Shown piece by piece: positions 12,201 to 23,438 of a stretch of DNA of 64,000 bases. Below the pieces are notes generated by a model, which was not told the DNA's origin, ran no database searches, and saw only the letters and a program-made list of their open reading frames with translations. The stretch is from Craterostigma plantagineum (taxonomy: Eukaryota > Streptophyta > Magnoliopsida > Lamiales > Linderniaceae), in NCBI GenBank assembly GCA_027422505.1, contig JAPQWV010001600.1, forward strand, positions 16,117-80,116. The letters run 5' to 3'. Made by a program: the position numbers and the translations under genes. Positions within the stretch are counted from its first letter, which is position 1. Every line of letters starts with the position of its first letter.

Positions 12201-12318
12201 ATTAATTTTGCAGAAAGCTGAGGCCTCTTTTTGTGTTCCTCTATTTCCAGAAAACTTATCCACGAATCAAGACCATAGTAAATAAAGTGGGGACCATAAC
12301 AAATGAGTACCGCGCGCC

Positions 12319-13237
12319 GAAATTTGAAGTATTAGCTTGAGAAAGCAATATGGTGACCGAGGTGAGGAAGTATGGTGCCACTTTCAAGCTTGATTACGGC
12401 TTAGTTTACTGGAATTCTAGATTAGAGCACGAGCATTTGAGGCTGATTTCGAAGTTCCAAGCTGGTGATGTTGTATGTGTTATGTTCGCTGGTATTGGTC
12501 CATTTGCTATCCCAGCTGCTCAAAAGGGGTGCCAAGTTTATGCAAATGATTTAAATCCTGATAGCATTGTTGCCTGATAGCATGAAAAGAGTGTTCAAAA
12601 AACGCTTGAAAGCTGTCAAGCGTTCAATGTAAAGCCTTGGGAGCACTTTGATCATGCCATAATGAATCTACCTGCGTCTGCTTTACAGTTCCTTGGTGTG
12701 TAAGAGATTCTTCCATCATGATTGAAAGCTGGATTAAAGCTGTTTCTCCTTTTAACAGTTCATAAGGTTGTCTGAGAAGCTGAACTATCTAATTATTCTC
12801 TACAGACGCCTTCAAAGGGCTTATCAACAGAAGATACTGGAAAGGTCCCCTACAATGGATCCACTGTTATTGCTTCATCCGATCAACTGAGACAGAAGAC
12901 TCGATATTATCCATAAGTTTCTTTATGTTCTGTTAGAATCCATTCTGAGCAGCCTTTACAGTGAGAGTTGCGTTCTTTACACTTGCCCGAAACTGAATAT
13001 GCCTGTGATTTTCCAGGTAGCAGAGACTGCACTAGGGTCTCGAATAAAAGACCCGATATTTCACAAGAGTTAGAGATGTTGCCCCAAACAAGGTACGAAG
13101 TAGGAAAAGAATGTCCTATCCATTAAGCTCTTGCAACAAAACTTGAAATCCTTATGCTTTTTTCTTAAAACTTAACGGTTTACTGTCACTGCAGGCAATA
13201 CATTGCCTAAGCTTCCGATTGCCTGAGGATCGGCGAA
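12319..13237 (+). pseudogene. TRM5-like tRNA (guanine-37 N1) methyltransferase fragment
   Basis: Conserved exon pieces are seen in order with introns still between them. 12319-12580 has [29 protein letters not shown] and the SAM-binding [15 protein letters not shown]. About 12580-12700 ends in [10 protein letters not shown]. About 12806-12905 has [12 protein letters not shown] and TETED. 13018-13092 has VAETALGSRIKDP, and 13195-13237 has a further exon start. A TGA interrupts the first block (about 12332), another stop follows NPDSIVA, and the conserved Asp before MFAGIG is Val. The N-terminus is missing. The family methylates G37 of tRNA, but this copy cannot. The part from about 12725 on recurs inverted at 24425-24905. 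Confidence 0.8.
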
Positions 13238-13353
13238 AGATTCAGCTCTCATCTAAGCAAATGATTCCACGGTATTCAAGAAATATCTGGATCTGATCTG
13301 ATGAGCTTGAAGAAACATTCCTGGGCTTACGGATAAACTATACTTGGTTGAGG

Positions 13354-13479
13354 TGGGAAAACTGTACTTGGTTGAGGTGTGCGATTTTTGCTCTGCCAAA
13401 TATTTGTTTGGTGGGCTGGGAAAACTGTACTTGGTTGAGGTGTGCGATTTTTGCTGTGCCAAATATTTGTTTGGTGGGC
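13354..13479 (+). repeat. Tandem duplication of a 63-bp unit
   Basis: 13354-13416 and 13417-13479 are near-identical copies starting TGGGAAAACTGTAC. The matching place in the right arm (about 24245-24310) has one copy, so the duplication is specific to the left arm or was lost on the right. Confidence 0.85.
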
Positions 13480-14994
13480 CTGAGCGTGAGCTTTGAGAGG
13501 ATGAAAATATGATATGCGTCTCTCTGTTTTCAGCCCTTTTCTCTCTCCCTTTTTTGCATGTTTTTAGATGCTTTTAAAGAACCCACTTCAGAAAAGGTGA
13601 AACCAAATTTCTCTGTGATCGAGCAGCCTTTGTCCTCTGACTTTCTATCATGGAATGTAACTGGAGCAACTCAGCCGATTGAAAAATTAAATGTCTTTAG
13701 GAATATATGCATGTGTGTGAGCTCCTCTTTTCTTTCCAACCGTCAATTGTCTGCTCTTGTGTGCTTGTTTGTGTATTATAAAATATAGAGCAAGCCAATT
13801 ATTAGTTTCAAGCTTGACTCCTCACGTCACTTTCAACGAGCAGCTCCCTTGCAATATTTTTCCCAAATATGCGGCACGTCAGATTGGCTCGTTTTAGGCA
13901 TGATCTTGCGTGGTTTTTCAGCTCGATTTCTTTGGCTTATTTTCACGTGCATATCTTCTGGTTTTAAGCTCTTTTCTCCCATATCTGTCGAGCACAAAAT
14001 ATAAAAGTAGACAAAGGATATTCGACAAAATTTGGATTAATAAAAACCAATAACACATTTTAACGGGACAATGTCGATCGTCATCGGTCATAAAAGCGGA
14101 ATAAACTAAATTAAGTTAGGATTTTACGTCACTAAATGAATTCTCATGCTTATTCTCAGAAAAGCAAAAGCACAATCGGTCAAAATATCATCAACTAATG
14201 AATGATCTAGCCAGACATGGGACATGAAGTAATATTTCGCAATCATATCATAGCACACAGATATTTTCAAAATCCTACTACGTATCACGCACGCAACAAC
14301 TCTCACATGGATCGCTCAAGTCGCACGAAGTGCATTACGAGATCTGTACAAAACGCTCAATGCACAACATAGAAAGAAATTACTCTAAGCTTGCAAATAT
14401 ATCACACCATATTCACATAGTAGATCTTGCGAAAGAATCAAAAGGTCTTTATCAAGGTTGTATTGGGGCTCATGGTAATAATGGTGTGTCATGTAGGATG
14501 AGTGAGCTAACATAGTAAAGCATGTTAGTCGCTAAATCGCTTTCCTCATCTACCAACAAAGTACTACATCAAATAAAAGGACACTCATACTACTATAAAA
14601 AGGCACTCAAAACTATTACTAAGAACTCAATAAAATAATTTTAAAAATCTACTGCAACCCTCTCTTTTTTTTTTTTTTTTGCAAAATTTTTTTTTTTTAA
14701 TACATATTTTTTCTTTTTTTTCATCTCTCTCTTTTCCTTTTTTTTCAAATAAATAAAAGACTACCACAACCAGATATAACATGTCATAAGAGTCATTCCT
14801 CCAAATTAATAGACTCAATACTCAAAAGCGTTAGTAAGCTAACATGCTGACAGTGGTTCGATGATGATGGAAAGAAAAGGATAACGTGGCTAAATATCGT
14901 GGCTCCAAATCAACAAATAAGGCTAATAAGGCCCAAAGGGGCTCACTAATTGATAGATATGTAGGTACGCAGATATTTAGGCCAATAGCTCATT

Positions 14995-15761
14995 CTAAGC
15001 GCCTTTATCATTTTCGTACACAAAAAACCACAAAGTGGTATTGACATGCATAATAAAGCAAGTTCGAAAATATTCAGACCATGCGTGACACTCATGAATA
15101 ACACATCGAGCAAGTGGTGTGTTGATCGGCTTTTCTGGTTCGATGTCATCTTCATTTTCAATTAGTTCCAACATTGTTTCTCGTGATGTTCCATTGCCCA
15201 ACTTAATTATTTCTGCGTCCACGTTTGGATTTGTCTCTGTGTCGCTCTTGAGTGCAAAAACTGCATTCTTAAGCTTTTCCACTTGGAACGTCAAACTCTT
15301 CATAGTTGCTTCTAAACGTTTTGAGCTCATGTTGACAAAGCTCTTCGAATTCCGGTATCGCTCTTCAGCTTGTTGGCGCAGGTCAGCTAGTCTCTCGAGC
15401 ACTTTCTCCCAGGCAGCTTTCTCTTTATGACTTGGTGAACTATAATTAGCCGAAAAATAATCTGAGCAGTCGCCTTCGTCCAAGTAGTGCGGGTCATTAT
15501 AACATGTTTGTGGATAATATTGTCGGTTTGTGGTACATGGTCTGCGGAATATGATGCTCTGGTAGAATCTTCGTACCGATAATCCCAATATTTTGTGTTT
15601 TCAGCTGTTTCAAATTGATTATTCTCCCCTCGCCCGACGTACCGTCCGAGAGGTTTATACTTGCATTGACCAGTGAGATGCGAACATGCACACCGGTCGC
15701 ATTCTAGTTCATCATCGGATGTCTCATACGATTCAGGAGAATATTGTGAATATCGTTCCAT
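14995..15761 (-). pseudogene. gag-like protein of the gypsy relic, frameshifted
   Basis: Two overlapping frames cover the region. The upstream part starts MERYSQYSPE and carries Cys and His residues (CDRCACSHLTGQC). The downstream part has a Lys/Glu-rich, likely coiled-coil stretch (HKEKAAWEKVLERLADL) and a block similar to the gag C-terminal region of Athila-like elements (MKSLTFQVEKLKN, SDTETNPN). Family membership is inferred from this layout and from the adjacent primer-binding site; a domesticated gag gene is a less likely alternative. Confidence 0.5.
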
Positions 15762-15920
15762 CTGCGAAACACAAATGAGAAAGATGAGAGTTTCACAGTA
15801 AAATAATAATAATGACGATAGTGACGTTGACGAGATAATATTAATATTAAAAATAAAAATAAAAATAAAATGACTAAACTGAAATAATCAGAATAAATCT
15901 TAAAACTAATAATACCGCTG

Positions 15921-15938
15921 TCCCCTGCAACAACGCCA
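15921..15938 (-). other. Degenerate tRNA-Asp primer-binding site
   Basis: On the minus strand the bases read TGGCGTTGTTGCAGGGGA. This is close to the TGGCGCCGTTGCCGGGGA used by Athila/Tat elements, and it lies six bases from an LTR-like TGACAC end. Confidence 0.6.
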
Positions 15939-16420
15939 AAAACTTGACACGCTCGAATACTAGTAAGTGTACTAGGTCGTGCAAGTAGTATAAAATGGAC
16001 AAGTCCAAGTATCGATTCACGAGGGCATCTCGATTAATTTAAGATATTAATCCGAAATTTAATTTAGACTGAAGCGATATTTAAATAAGGTATTTTTATG
16101 ATTTTTTAGATTAAAATATCAAACCAGATAAAAGCGCAAGCAACTAAAGCAAATAGACGACTGGCGACAAGGTGATCGAGGCGCATGGTCGGCACGAATT
16201 ATTCCTACGTCTTCATGCAATCACTTCTACTTAATCAATACGAATCTCAGTTAAGGTAGAATCTCCTAAAATAATCGCTACTCGTTTGTCCCGCAATAAC
16301 GATCCTATGCGATAGAAAATCAATCCCTATATGTCTATATGACTGTAGTTTCTACGCACGCATTTAATATTTGTGAAATTCCCCGAGTTTAAACGCTTTT
16401 GGCGCCTAAGATCTCGGAAA

Positions 16421-16562
16421 CCACACGTACGACCGAATTCCATCTCTGGTCGGTTTTACGTCGTGGTGCTTTATATTTATCGTTCTAATTACTTTGTCCG
16501 TCTCATAAACCAGTCAAATCCACACGTACGACCGAATTCCATCTCTGGTCGGTTTTACGTCG
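16421..16562 (+). repeat. Direct repeat of 43 bp, 98 bp apart
   Basis: CCACACGTACGACCGAATTC begins both copies (16421-16463 and 16520-16562). The second copy abuts the GC-rich start of the hAT element, so the duplication probably arose during rearrangement at its end. Confidence 0.85.
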
Positions 16563-17299
16563 CGGGTCTAATCCACCCCGGCCCGAGACCCGACCCGGGA
16601 CCCGACCCGCATAAAATATTAATTTAATTTTTATATTATATATTATATGTATACAAAATTAAACTAGGTTTTGCCTTTCTATTCTACAGCCGTTCTCGCT
16701 TCTCTTCTTCCGTTCAACAGCGACACCACACCACACCACCACCCACCATCAGCTGCGACACCATCGGCCGGCCCCCATAGCTGCGACACCTCCGCCCCGG
16801 CCGTCAGCTGCAACGCCTCCGGTCGTCCCCCACCAACTGCGACATCATCGGCCAGCCGACCAGCCGCGACACCGCCGCCCCCCACCGTCAGCTGCGACTC
16901 CGTCGGTCATTTGCAATTTTTACTTAGGTTTTTGTGTTTATATATCTTAGATCTGTGTCTTTTTCTTCCCATAGAAGTTAAGATAGAAAAAGAGATGCAA
17001 TCTTGGCGTTTAGTCTTCGCTTTTTATTGATTGGAGGAAATATTTTGTAGTATCTCTTTATGTTCATTTCTATCAAAATTTTCATTAATTTTTCGTGTTT
17101 TGGATGTGTTCATGTCTTGGGTTTTTGTGTTTATATATCTGAGATCCGTCTTTTTTTTCTTCCCATAGAAGTTAAGAAAGAAAAAAAGATGCAATCTTGG
17201 CGTCTGCTTCGACATTTGGGCAATCCCTAATTTATAGATCTATGTTAATTCTTCACGGGTTTTTTATTTATAAAATACACTCGTCATTTTCTTCTGTAG

Positions 17300-20184
17300 A
17301 TGGAAGCTGAAGGAGGAGATAATTCCCAATCTCAACCATCGGTCAATCTACCTGATAGTGTTCAAGCCCTTGAAAGCAGTTCGATGGCGAATAATTCCGA
17401 GAACAATGAAGACAATACTAATGGAAAGAGAAAGCGCACGTCATCGGCATGGGAACACTTCCCTAGAATTAAAGTTAAGGAGATGTGGTGGGCGGAGTGC
17501 AAATATTGCAAATCTCGTCTCAAAGCTCCAACGGACTATGAACAACTCATTTAATTAAGCACTACGAGAGAGCATGCAAAAAGAGACCGAGGAAGACGGA
17601 CATTCGTCAATATTTGATAACTGCAAATAACAAGTTAAGTGGAGGCCAAGAACTCTCGGCGAATATTTTCAGTCGGGAAAAGTCGAGGCATGAGCTAGCT
17701 ATCATGGTTATTTTGCATGATTATCCACTAAGTATGGTAGAGCATCATGGGTTTCGAAGATTTACTGCAAGCCTCCAACCATGTTTTAAGAATATAACTA
17801 GGAACACGCTCAGAATGGACATCCTAAAGATTTATGGCGAAGAGAGGACCAAGTGTTACCAAACACTGGAAAAGCTTAAATGTCGTGTTGCTATTACAAC
17901 TGACATGTGGACATCAAGCAACAAGAAAAGAGGCTTTATGGCAATCACTTCTCACTACATTGATGACTCATGACGCTACGAAGCTGTATTTTGAGGTATT
18001 TCATTGATTTACTTAAGTTAGATTTATTTGCTTAACGACATATTCTAATTATCTAATTAATTTGTAGGTTTTTGTATGTTCCCGCTCCACACACAGCTTA
18101 TGAGCTTTCAGAGCAACTTGTTAAGGCGTTAATGGATTGGAATATTGATCGAAAAGTATCTACTATTACTGTAGATAATTGTTCGACCAACGATGCCATG
18201 CTTCAACTCCTTCAAGACAAGCTCCCAAGAAACGACTTGCCACTGCATGGGAAGGTACTTCATATGCGTTGTTGCGCCCATATTTTGAATTTGATTGTGA
18301 AAGATGGCCTAGAGTTGATTAATGGTGCAATTGAGAGAATACGTGATAGTGTTGTATTTTGGACTGCTTCGCCTGGTAGTAGGGGTGGGCGTTCGGGTTC
18401 GGGTATTCGGGTTTTACCCGAATCCGATCGGGTTCGGGTAGTTCGGATCGGGTAATTCGGGTTATTTGTCGGGTATCGGGATTTATTAATCGGGTTGGGT
18501 ATCGGGTAGTAATTTATTACCCGAATAACCCGATCGGGTACCCGACAAACTATATTTTAAAAAATATATTAGTTTTTATACATAACCATTTAAAAATATA
18601 ATAACATGTCTAGATATGGAATCTAACGTGAGTGGTGTTTTTATTTAATCTTTCGATTTATTTCTAATTTTAATTGCATAATTAATAAGTGATATTTTAT
18701 TATCAATGCATAAATCATTACAATAATTAAAAATATATTCTCGATATTTATAAATAAACATATAAAAACAAGTATATATTATATTTATTGAATATAATAC
18801 ATTCAAATATTATAAGTGATAAATAATATGTAACATGAATATTTGATATGTATATTCCATTATAAAATTTTTAATCATATGTTTTCAATTCATAATCGGG
18901 TACCCGACGTCGGGTACCCGAACCCGATATATACCCGACAATCGGGTACCCGCCGTAGATCGGGTCGGGTTCGGGTAGTGAAAATCTTAACCCGAACCCG
19001 AACTACCCGAACCCGAATTATCCGATACCCGACCCGATGCCCACCCCTACCTGGTAGAGTTGAATGTTTTGAAGATGTGGCTCGTCAATTGGGCGTCAAT
19101 TGTTCAAAGAAGTTAACTCTTGATTGTCCAACTCGTTGGAATTCGACGTATTTGATGTTGGAGGTTGCTATATCATATAGAGACGTGTTTTCACGAGCTC
19201 AATATCGAGAGAAGAAATACAAGAATGTACCGACGAATGAAGATTGGATGAATGCCATTGAAATATGTGGGAAGCTACGAATCTTTTACCAAGTGACTGA
19301 GATGTTTTCAGGTGCGCTTTATCCCACATCTAATGCTTATTTTCCAAATATATGTGCTATTAGAATGAAATTGGATGAGTGGATAAAGAGTACAAGTATC
19401 ATGATTCGTGATATGGCCGAGAAGATGTTGAAATTTGAGAAGTATTGGGATTCTTGCCATGTGATGATGGGGGTAGCCGCTGTTTTGGATCCCCGATATA
19501 AAATGAAGTTGGTTGAGTTTTATTACCTGTTGATATATGGTGAAAGTGCAAGATTGAAAATATATGAAATTCGTCAAAATTGTTACGATTTATTGATTGA
19601 TTACCAATCTAGAAGTGCAAGTTCCAAAGTTGGCTCAAGTAGTGGAGGTGCATCGTCTTCTAGTGTTTATAGTTTCAATGCATTTGAGAGTGATACATTG
19701 GAACTATATGACCAATATATTGCGAGCTCGAGCAATGAAGTTAGACAATCATTGACATCGGAAATGGATATGTATTTAGAAGAAACTGTTTTGCCAAGAA
19801 CGGAAAACTTTGATGTGTTGAGTTGGTGGAAGACTAATGGGGTCAAGTATCCTATTCTACAAAACATGGCGAGGGATATATTAGCAATTCCGTATCAACC
19901 GTAGCTTCCGAATCTGCATTTAGTATTAGTGGAAGATTGCTTAGCCCTCATCGTAGTAGACTCCAGCCGGATACATTGGAAGCTTTGATGTGCACTCGTC
20001 GTTGGTTGTTGCAGGAGGTTGATGGTAAGTGATATTTTATTTTTTACTATAATTTTGAGTTCAATTATTTTTCATATTAATACATCTAATATCTTGTTTC
20101 AGGCATTTCCCAGAAAGTTGATAATTTGAAGTGCCCCGTGGTATTGGTGAAGAAGATGATATTGAAGAAGAAAATGCTACTTAA
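17300..20184 (+). pseudogene. hAT transposase, copy A, interrupted and frameshifted
   Basis: Start ATG 17300. An N-terminal BED zinc finger (WEHFPRIKVKEMWW, CKYCKSRLKAP, HLIKHYERAC) is followed by the RNase H-like core (VAITTDMWTSSNKKRGFMAIT; VDNCSTNDAM; RCCAHILNLIVKDGL; LTLDCPTRWNSTYLM). It ends with the C-terminal dimerisation domain (SESAFSISGRLLSPHRS) near 19905-20035 and a last exon ending at TAA 20182. Introns of about 75 bp lie near 17993-18067 and 20031-20101. One-base losses break the frame near 17536, 17971 and 19890; copy B keeps the intact base at the last two. A MITE splits the core at 18380-19049. The element cannot encode active transposase as written. Confidence 0.88.
18380..19049. 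mobile_element. Non-autonomous hAT MITE (670 bp) nested in the transposase
   Basis: The ends TAGGGGTGGGC and GCCCACCCCTA are inverted repeats. CCTGGTAG flanks both sides (18372-18379 and 19050-19057), a perfect 8-bp hAT target duplication. The equivalent place in copy B has a single CCTGGTAG and no insert. Long GGGTACCCG-rich subterminal repeats enclose an AT-rich centre with no coding capacity. Confidence 0.95.
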
Positions 20185-20482
20185 ACTACGGTCTAGTTTG
20201 TTTGATTTTGATTGATGAATAATTTTGTCTATCACTTGGTTTTTATCATGTATTTGAATTGGGAAAAAATTTGATGTTTGAAAATTAAAGAACTGTGATC
20301 TCCAGACAAATGCATCAAAAATAATAAATTTAGACGGGTCTGACCCGATTATTACGGGTCTTGGGGCGGGGCGGGTTTTCTACGAGCCCGGTCGGGGCGG
20401 GTAACGGGTCTAGTAAAAAATAAATGGGGCGGGTCCCGGGTCTTGCCAAACCCGGTTCAGACCCGACCCATTGACATCCCTA

Positions 20483-20918
20483 CTCCTCTTTTCTTTCCAA
20501 CCATCAATTGTCTGCTCTTGTGTGCTTGTTTGTAAATATAGAGCAAGCCAATTATTAATTTTTTTTGGTAACCGGGGAAAGCCGCAAGATGAAACCCCGG
20601 GGTCGACCCACATGATGTGCTTCGGATATTAGTGGCAACGGATTGCCACCCGAGCGGCTGCCTAGATCGAATTTTACAACAATGGTTGGGAGGGGTTGTG
20701 GGTTTGAATCTCTCCTGACATTTCCTTAGGCCTGTCCTACATGGACCCCCACATGTGCGTTTGAACCGGTCAGCCTGTTTAGTAGGTAGTGGGTCGACCC
20801 CGGGATTTCATCTGGCGGCTTTTCCCGGTAACCAATAAAAAACTAATAATTGGCTTGCTCTATATTTACAAACAAGCACACAAGAGCAGACAATTGACGG
20901 TTGGAAAGAAAAGAGGAG
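20483..20918. repeat. Palindromic spacer with a fold-back SINE
   Basis: 20483-20558 and 20837-20918 are inverted copies of one flank (CTCCTCTTTTCTTTCC outward). That flank also occurs without the transposon at about 13724 and 24000. Between them 20559-20608 is the inverted 3' end of a SINE, and about 20609-20836 a SINE in the plus direction. The latter has a tRNA-like B box (GGGTTTGAATC near 20700) and the 3' end TTCCCGGTAACC with an A-rich tail. This is the symmetry centre of the whole palindrome. Confidence 0.7.
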
Positions 20919-21217
20919 TAGGGATGTCAATGGGTCGGGTCTGAACCGGGTTTGGCAAGACCCGGGACCCGCCCCATTTACTTTTTACTAGACCCGTTAC
21001 CCGCCCCGACCCGGCTCGTGGAAAACCCGCCCCGCCCCAAGACCCGTAATAATCGGGTCAGACCCTTCTAAGTTTATTATTTTTGATGCATTTGTCTGGA
21101 GATCACAGTTCGTTAATTTTCAAACATCAAATTTTTTCCCAATTCAAATACATAATAAAAACCAAGTGATAGACAAAATTATTCATCAATCAAAATCAAA
21201 ACAAACTAGACCGTAGT

Positions 21218-23438
21218 TTAAGTAGCACTTTCTCTTCAATATCATCTTCTTCATCCAATACGACGGGGCACTTCAAATTATCAACTATCTGGGAAATGCC
21301 TGAAAAACAGATATTAGATGTATTAATATGAAAAATAATTGAACTCAAAATTATAGTAAGAATAAAATATCACTTACCATCAACCTCCTGCAACAACCAA
21401 CGACGAGTGCACATCAAAGCTTCCAATGTATCCGGCTGGAGTCTACTACGATGAGGGCTAAGCAATCTTCCACTAATACTAAATGCAGATTCGGAAGCTA
21501 CGGTTGATACTGGAATTGCTAATATATCCCTTGCCATGTTTTGTAGAATAGGATACTTGACCCCATTAGTCTTCCACCAACTCAACACATCAAAGTTTTC
21601 CGTTCTTGGCAAAACAGTTTCTTATAAATACATATCCATTTCCGATGTCAATGATTGTCTAACTTCATTGCTCGAGCTCGCAATATATTGGTCATATAGT
21701 TCCAATGTATCACTCTCAAACGCATTGAAACTATAAACACTAGAAGACGATGCACCTCCACTACTTGAGCCAACTTTGGAACTTGCACTTCTAGATTGGT
21801 AATCAATCAATAAATCGTAACAAATTTGACGAATTTCATCTATTTTCAATCTTGCTCTTTCACCATATATCAACGGGTAATAAAACTCAACCAACTTCAT
21901 TTTATATCGGGGATAAACACAGTGGCTACCCCCATCATCACATGGCAAGAATCCCAATACTTCTCAAATTTCAACAACATCTTCTCGGCCATATCACGAA
22001 TCATGATACTTGTACTCTTTATCCACTCATCCAATTGCATTCTAATAGCACATATATTTGGAAAATACACATTATATGTGGGATAAAGCGCACCTGAAAA
22101 CATCTCAGTCACTTGGTAAAAGATTCGTAGCTTCCCACATATTTCAATGGCATTCATCCAATCTTCATTCGTCGGTACATTCTTGTATTTCTTCTCTCGA
22201 TATTGAGCTCGTGAAAACACGTCTCTATATGATATAGCAACCCCCGACATCAAATACGTCGAATTCCAACGAGTTGGACAATCAAGAGTTAACTTCTTTG
22301 AACAATTGACGTCCAATTGACGAGCCACATTTCAAAACATTCAACTCTACCAGGCGAAGCAGTCCAAAATACGACATTATCACGTATTCTCTCAATTGCA
22401 CCATTAATCAACTCTAGGCCATCTTTCACAATCAGATTCAAAATATGGGCGCAACAACGCATATGAAGTACCTTCCCATGCAGTGGCAAGTCGTTTCTTG
22501 GGAGCTTGTCTTGAAGGAGTTGAAGCATGGCATCGTTGGTCGAACAATTATCTACATTAATAGTAGATACTTTTCGATCAATGTTCCAATCCATTAACGC
22601 CTTAACAAGTTGCTCTGAAAGCTCATGAGCTGTGTGTGGAGCGGGAACATACAAAAACCTACAAATTAATTAGATAATTAGAATATGCCGCTAAGCAAAT
22701 AAATCTAACTTAAGTAAATCAATGAAATACCTCAAAATGCAGCTTCGTAGCGTCCATGAGTCATCGATATAGTGAGCAGTGATTGCCATAAAGCCTCTTT
22801 TCTTGTTGCTTGATGTCCACATGTCAGTTGTAATAGCAACACGACATTTAAGCTTTTCCAGTGTTTGGTAACACTTGGTCCTCTCTTCCCCATAATAATA
22901 AAAATAAAATAATAAACTAAAAAATGATAAATATAAATTTAAGATTTTAAAAAGTAAAAGTAAAAATATATTTACAAAAATTAAGGAACTAAAAATTATC
23001 TTTATTATTATTTTTTATTATTATTTATATATTTATTTATATATTTATTTAATTTATTAGTAATATTCTCTTTTTTTCAATTTTTTACCTATTTTTTTGA
23101 TTTTTTTCTTTTTTTTTGGAATTTTTCTCATTTTTATGTTTAATTATCATTTTTTTTTTAAATTTTTCCTTTAGCGACGGAAATTCCGTCGCAAATTCCG
23201 TCGCTAATTTTGCAATTCCGTCTAAATTGACGGAGGGACCTAATTGGTTCAAATCAAGAAACATCGGGGACTAAATGTGGCAAGTCGAAACATCGGGGAC
23301 CAAAAGCGCCCATAGGCTAAACATCGGGGACCAAAAATGGTTTTTGCCCCAACACGACATTTAAGCTTTTCCAGTGTTTGGTAACACTTGGTCCTCTCTT
23401 CCCCATAAATCTTTAGGATGTCCATTCTGAGCGTGTTC
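21218..23438 (-). pseudogene. hAT transposase, copy B, partial
   Basis: Minus-strand blocks repeat copy A from ITTDMWTSSNKK (about 22835) to the dimerisation domain (21612-21370) and a last exon ending at 21218. The short blocks are joined by frame changes near 21615 and 21910 and the N-terminus is absent. It retains bases deleted in copy A (intact DDSWTLRS and AIPVSTVASESAFS) and is uninterrupted at the MITE site. The two copies together show what each has lost. Confidence 0.85.
22896..23349. mobile_element. 454-bp insert in hAT copy B with 59-bp flanking duplication
   Basis: The insert is AT-rich on the left and ends on the right in blocks of the form ACATCGGGGACCAAAA. These resemble one terminal repeat of the MULE-type MITEs at 28325 and 43225. 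The transposase segment 22837-22895 is repeated exactly at 23350-23408, far longer than a transposase-made duplication. Confidence 0.7.

Larger units (their letters stand above)
8056..14285 (+). repeat. Left outer arm of a 20-kb palindrome
   Basis: This segment matches, as reverse complement, the right arm at 23440-28158. Shared landmarks in mirrored order are a Stowaway-like MITE, a retroposon 3' end, a TCP gene, a LINE poly-A end, TRM5 exons, and the block ending TACTACGTA. The arms look nearly identical where compared: the 126-residue TCP frame differs at one residue. The left arm is longer because it keeps about 1.45 kb of LINE and TRM5 sequence (11290-12730) and a duplicated 63-bp unit that the right arm lacks. 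Confidence 0.9.
14286..16562 (-). mobile_element. Ty3/gypsy (Athila/Tat-like) relic between arm and hAT copy
   Basis: Read on the minus strand it shows an LTR end, a degenerate tRNA-Asp primer-binding site (15921-15938) and a gag-like frame (15761-14995). LTR homology starts at TGACACGCTCG (15945) and includes the GTACTAGGTCG...AAGTATCGATTC block typical of these LTRs. The low-coordinate part has no clear pol. The relic occupies the place where, in the right half, arm and hAT copy join directly. Confidence 0.6.
16563..20482 (+). mobile_element. hAT transposon, copy A
   Basis: The right end reads GACCCGACCCATTGACATCCCTA, a hAT-type terminal repeat, followed by CTCCTCTT (20483-20490). The same octamer, inverted, borders copy B. 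The left end is GC-rich and related but lacks the first bases, so it is truncated. The element contains a full transposase layout and a nested MITE. Confidence 0.8.
20919..23438 (-). mobile_element. hAT transposon, copy B, 5' truncated
   Basis: It begins TAGGGATGTCAATGGGTCGG next to AAGAGGAG (20911-20918), the inverted form of the copy A border. It is a reverse-complement match to copy A back to the equivalent of about 17800. There it ends abruptly at the right arm (CCTACGTAGTAGG at 23439), so its BED finger and promoter are missing. A 454-bp insert lies at 22896-23349. Confidence 0.85.

Noticed and set aside
15119..15430. Plus-strand 103-codon frame
   Set aside because: Antisense shadow of the gag-like frame on the minus strand.
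18843..19060. Open frame starting in the MITE and running into the transposase as a true fusion gene
   Set aside because: The join is created by the recent MITE insertion; its N-terminal part is the MITE end, with no sign of selection.
20559..20836. A Mutator-type MITE with 50-bp inverted ends at the palindrome centre
   Set aside because: The inverted ends are better explained as two SINE 3' ends in fold-back order, with a B box and A-rich tail.
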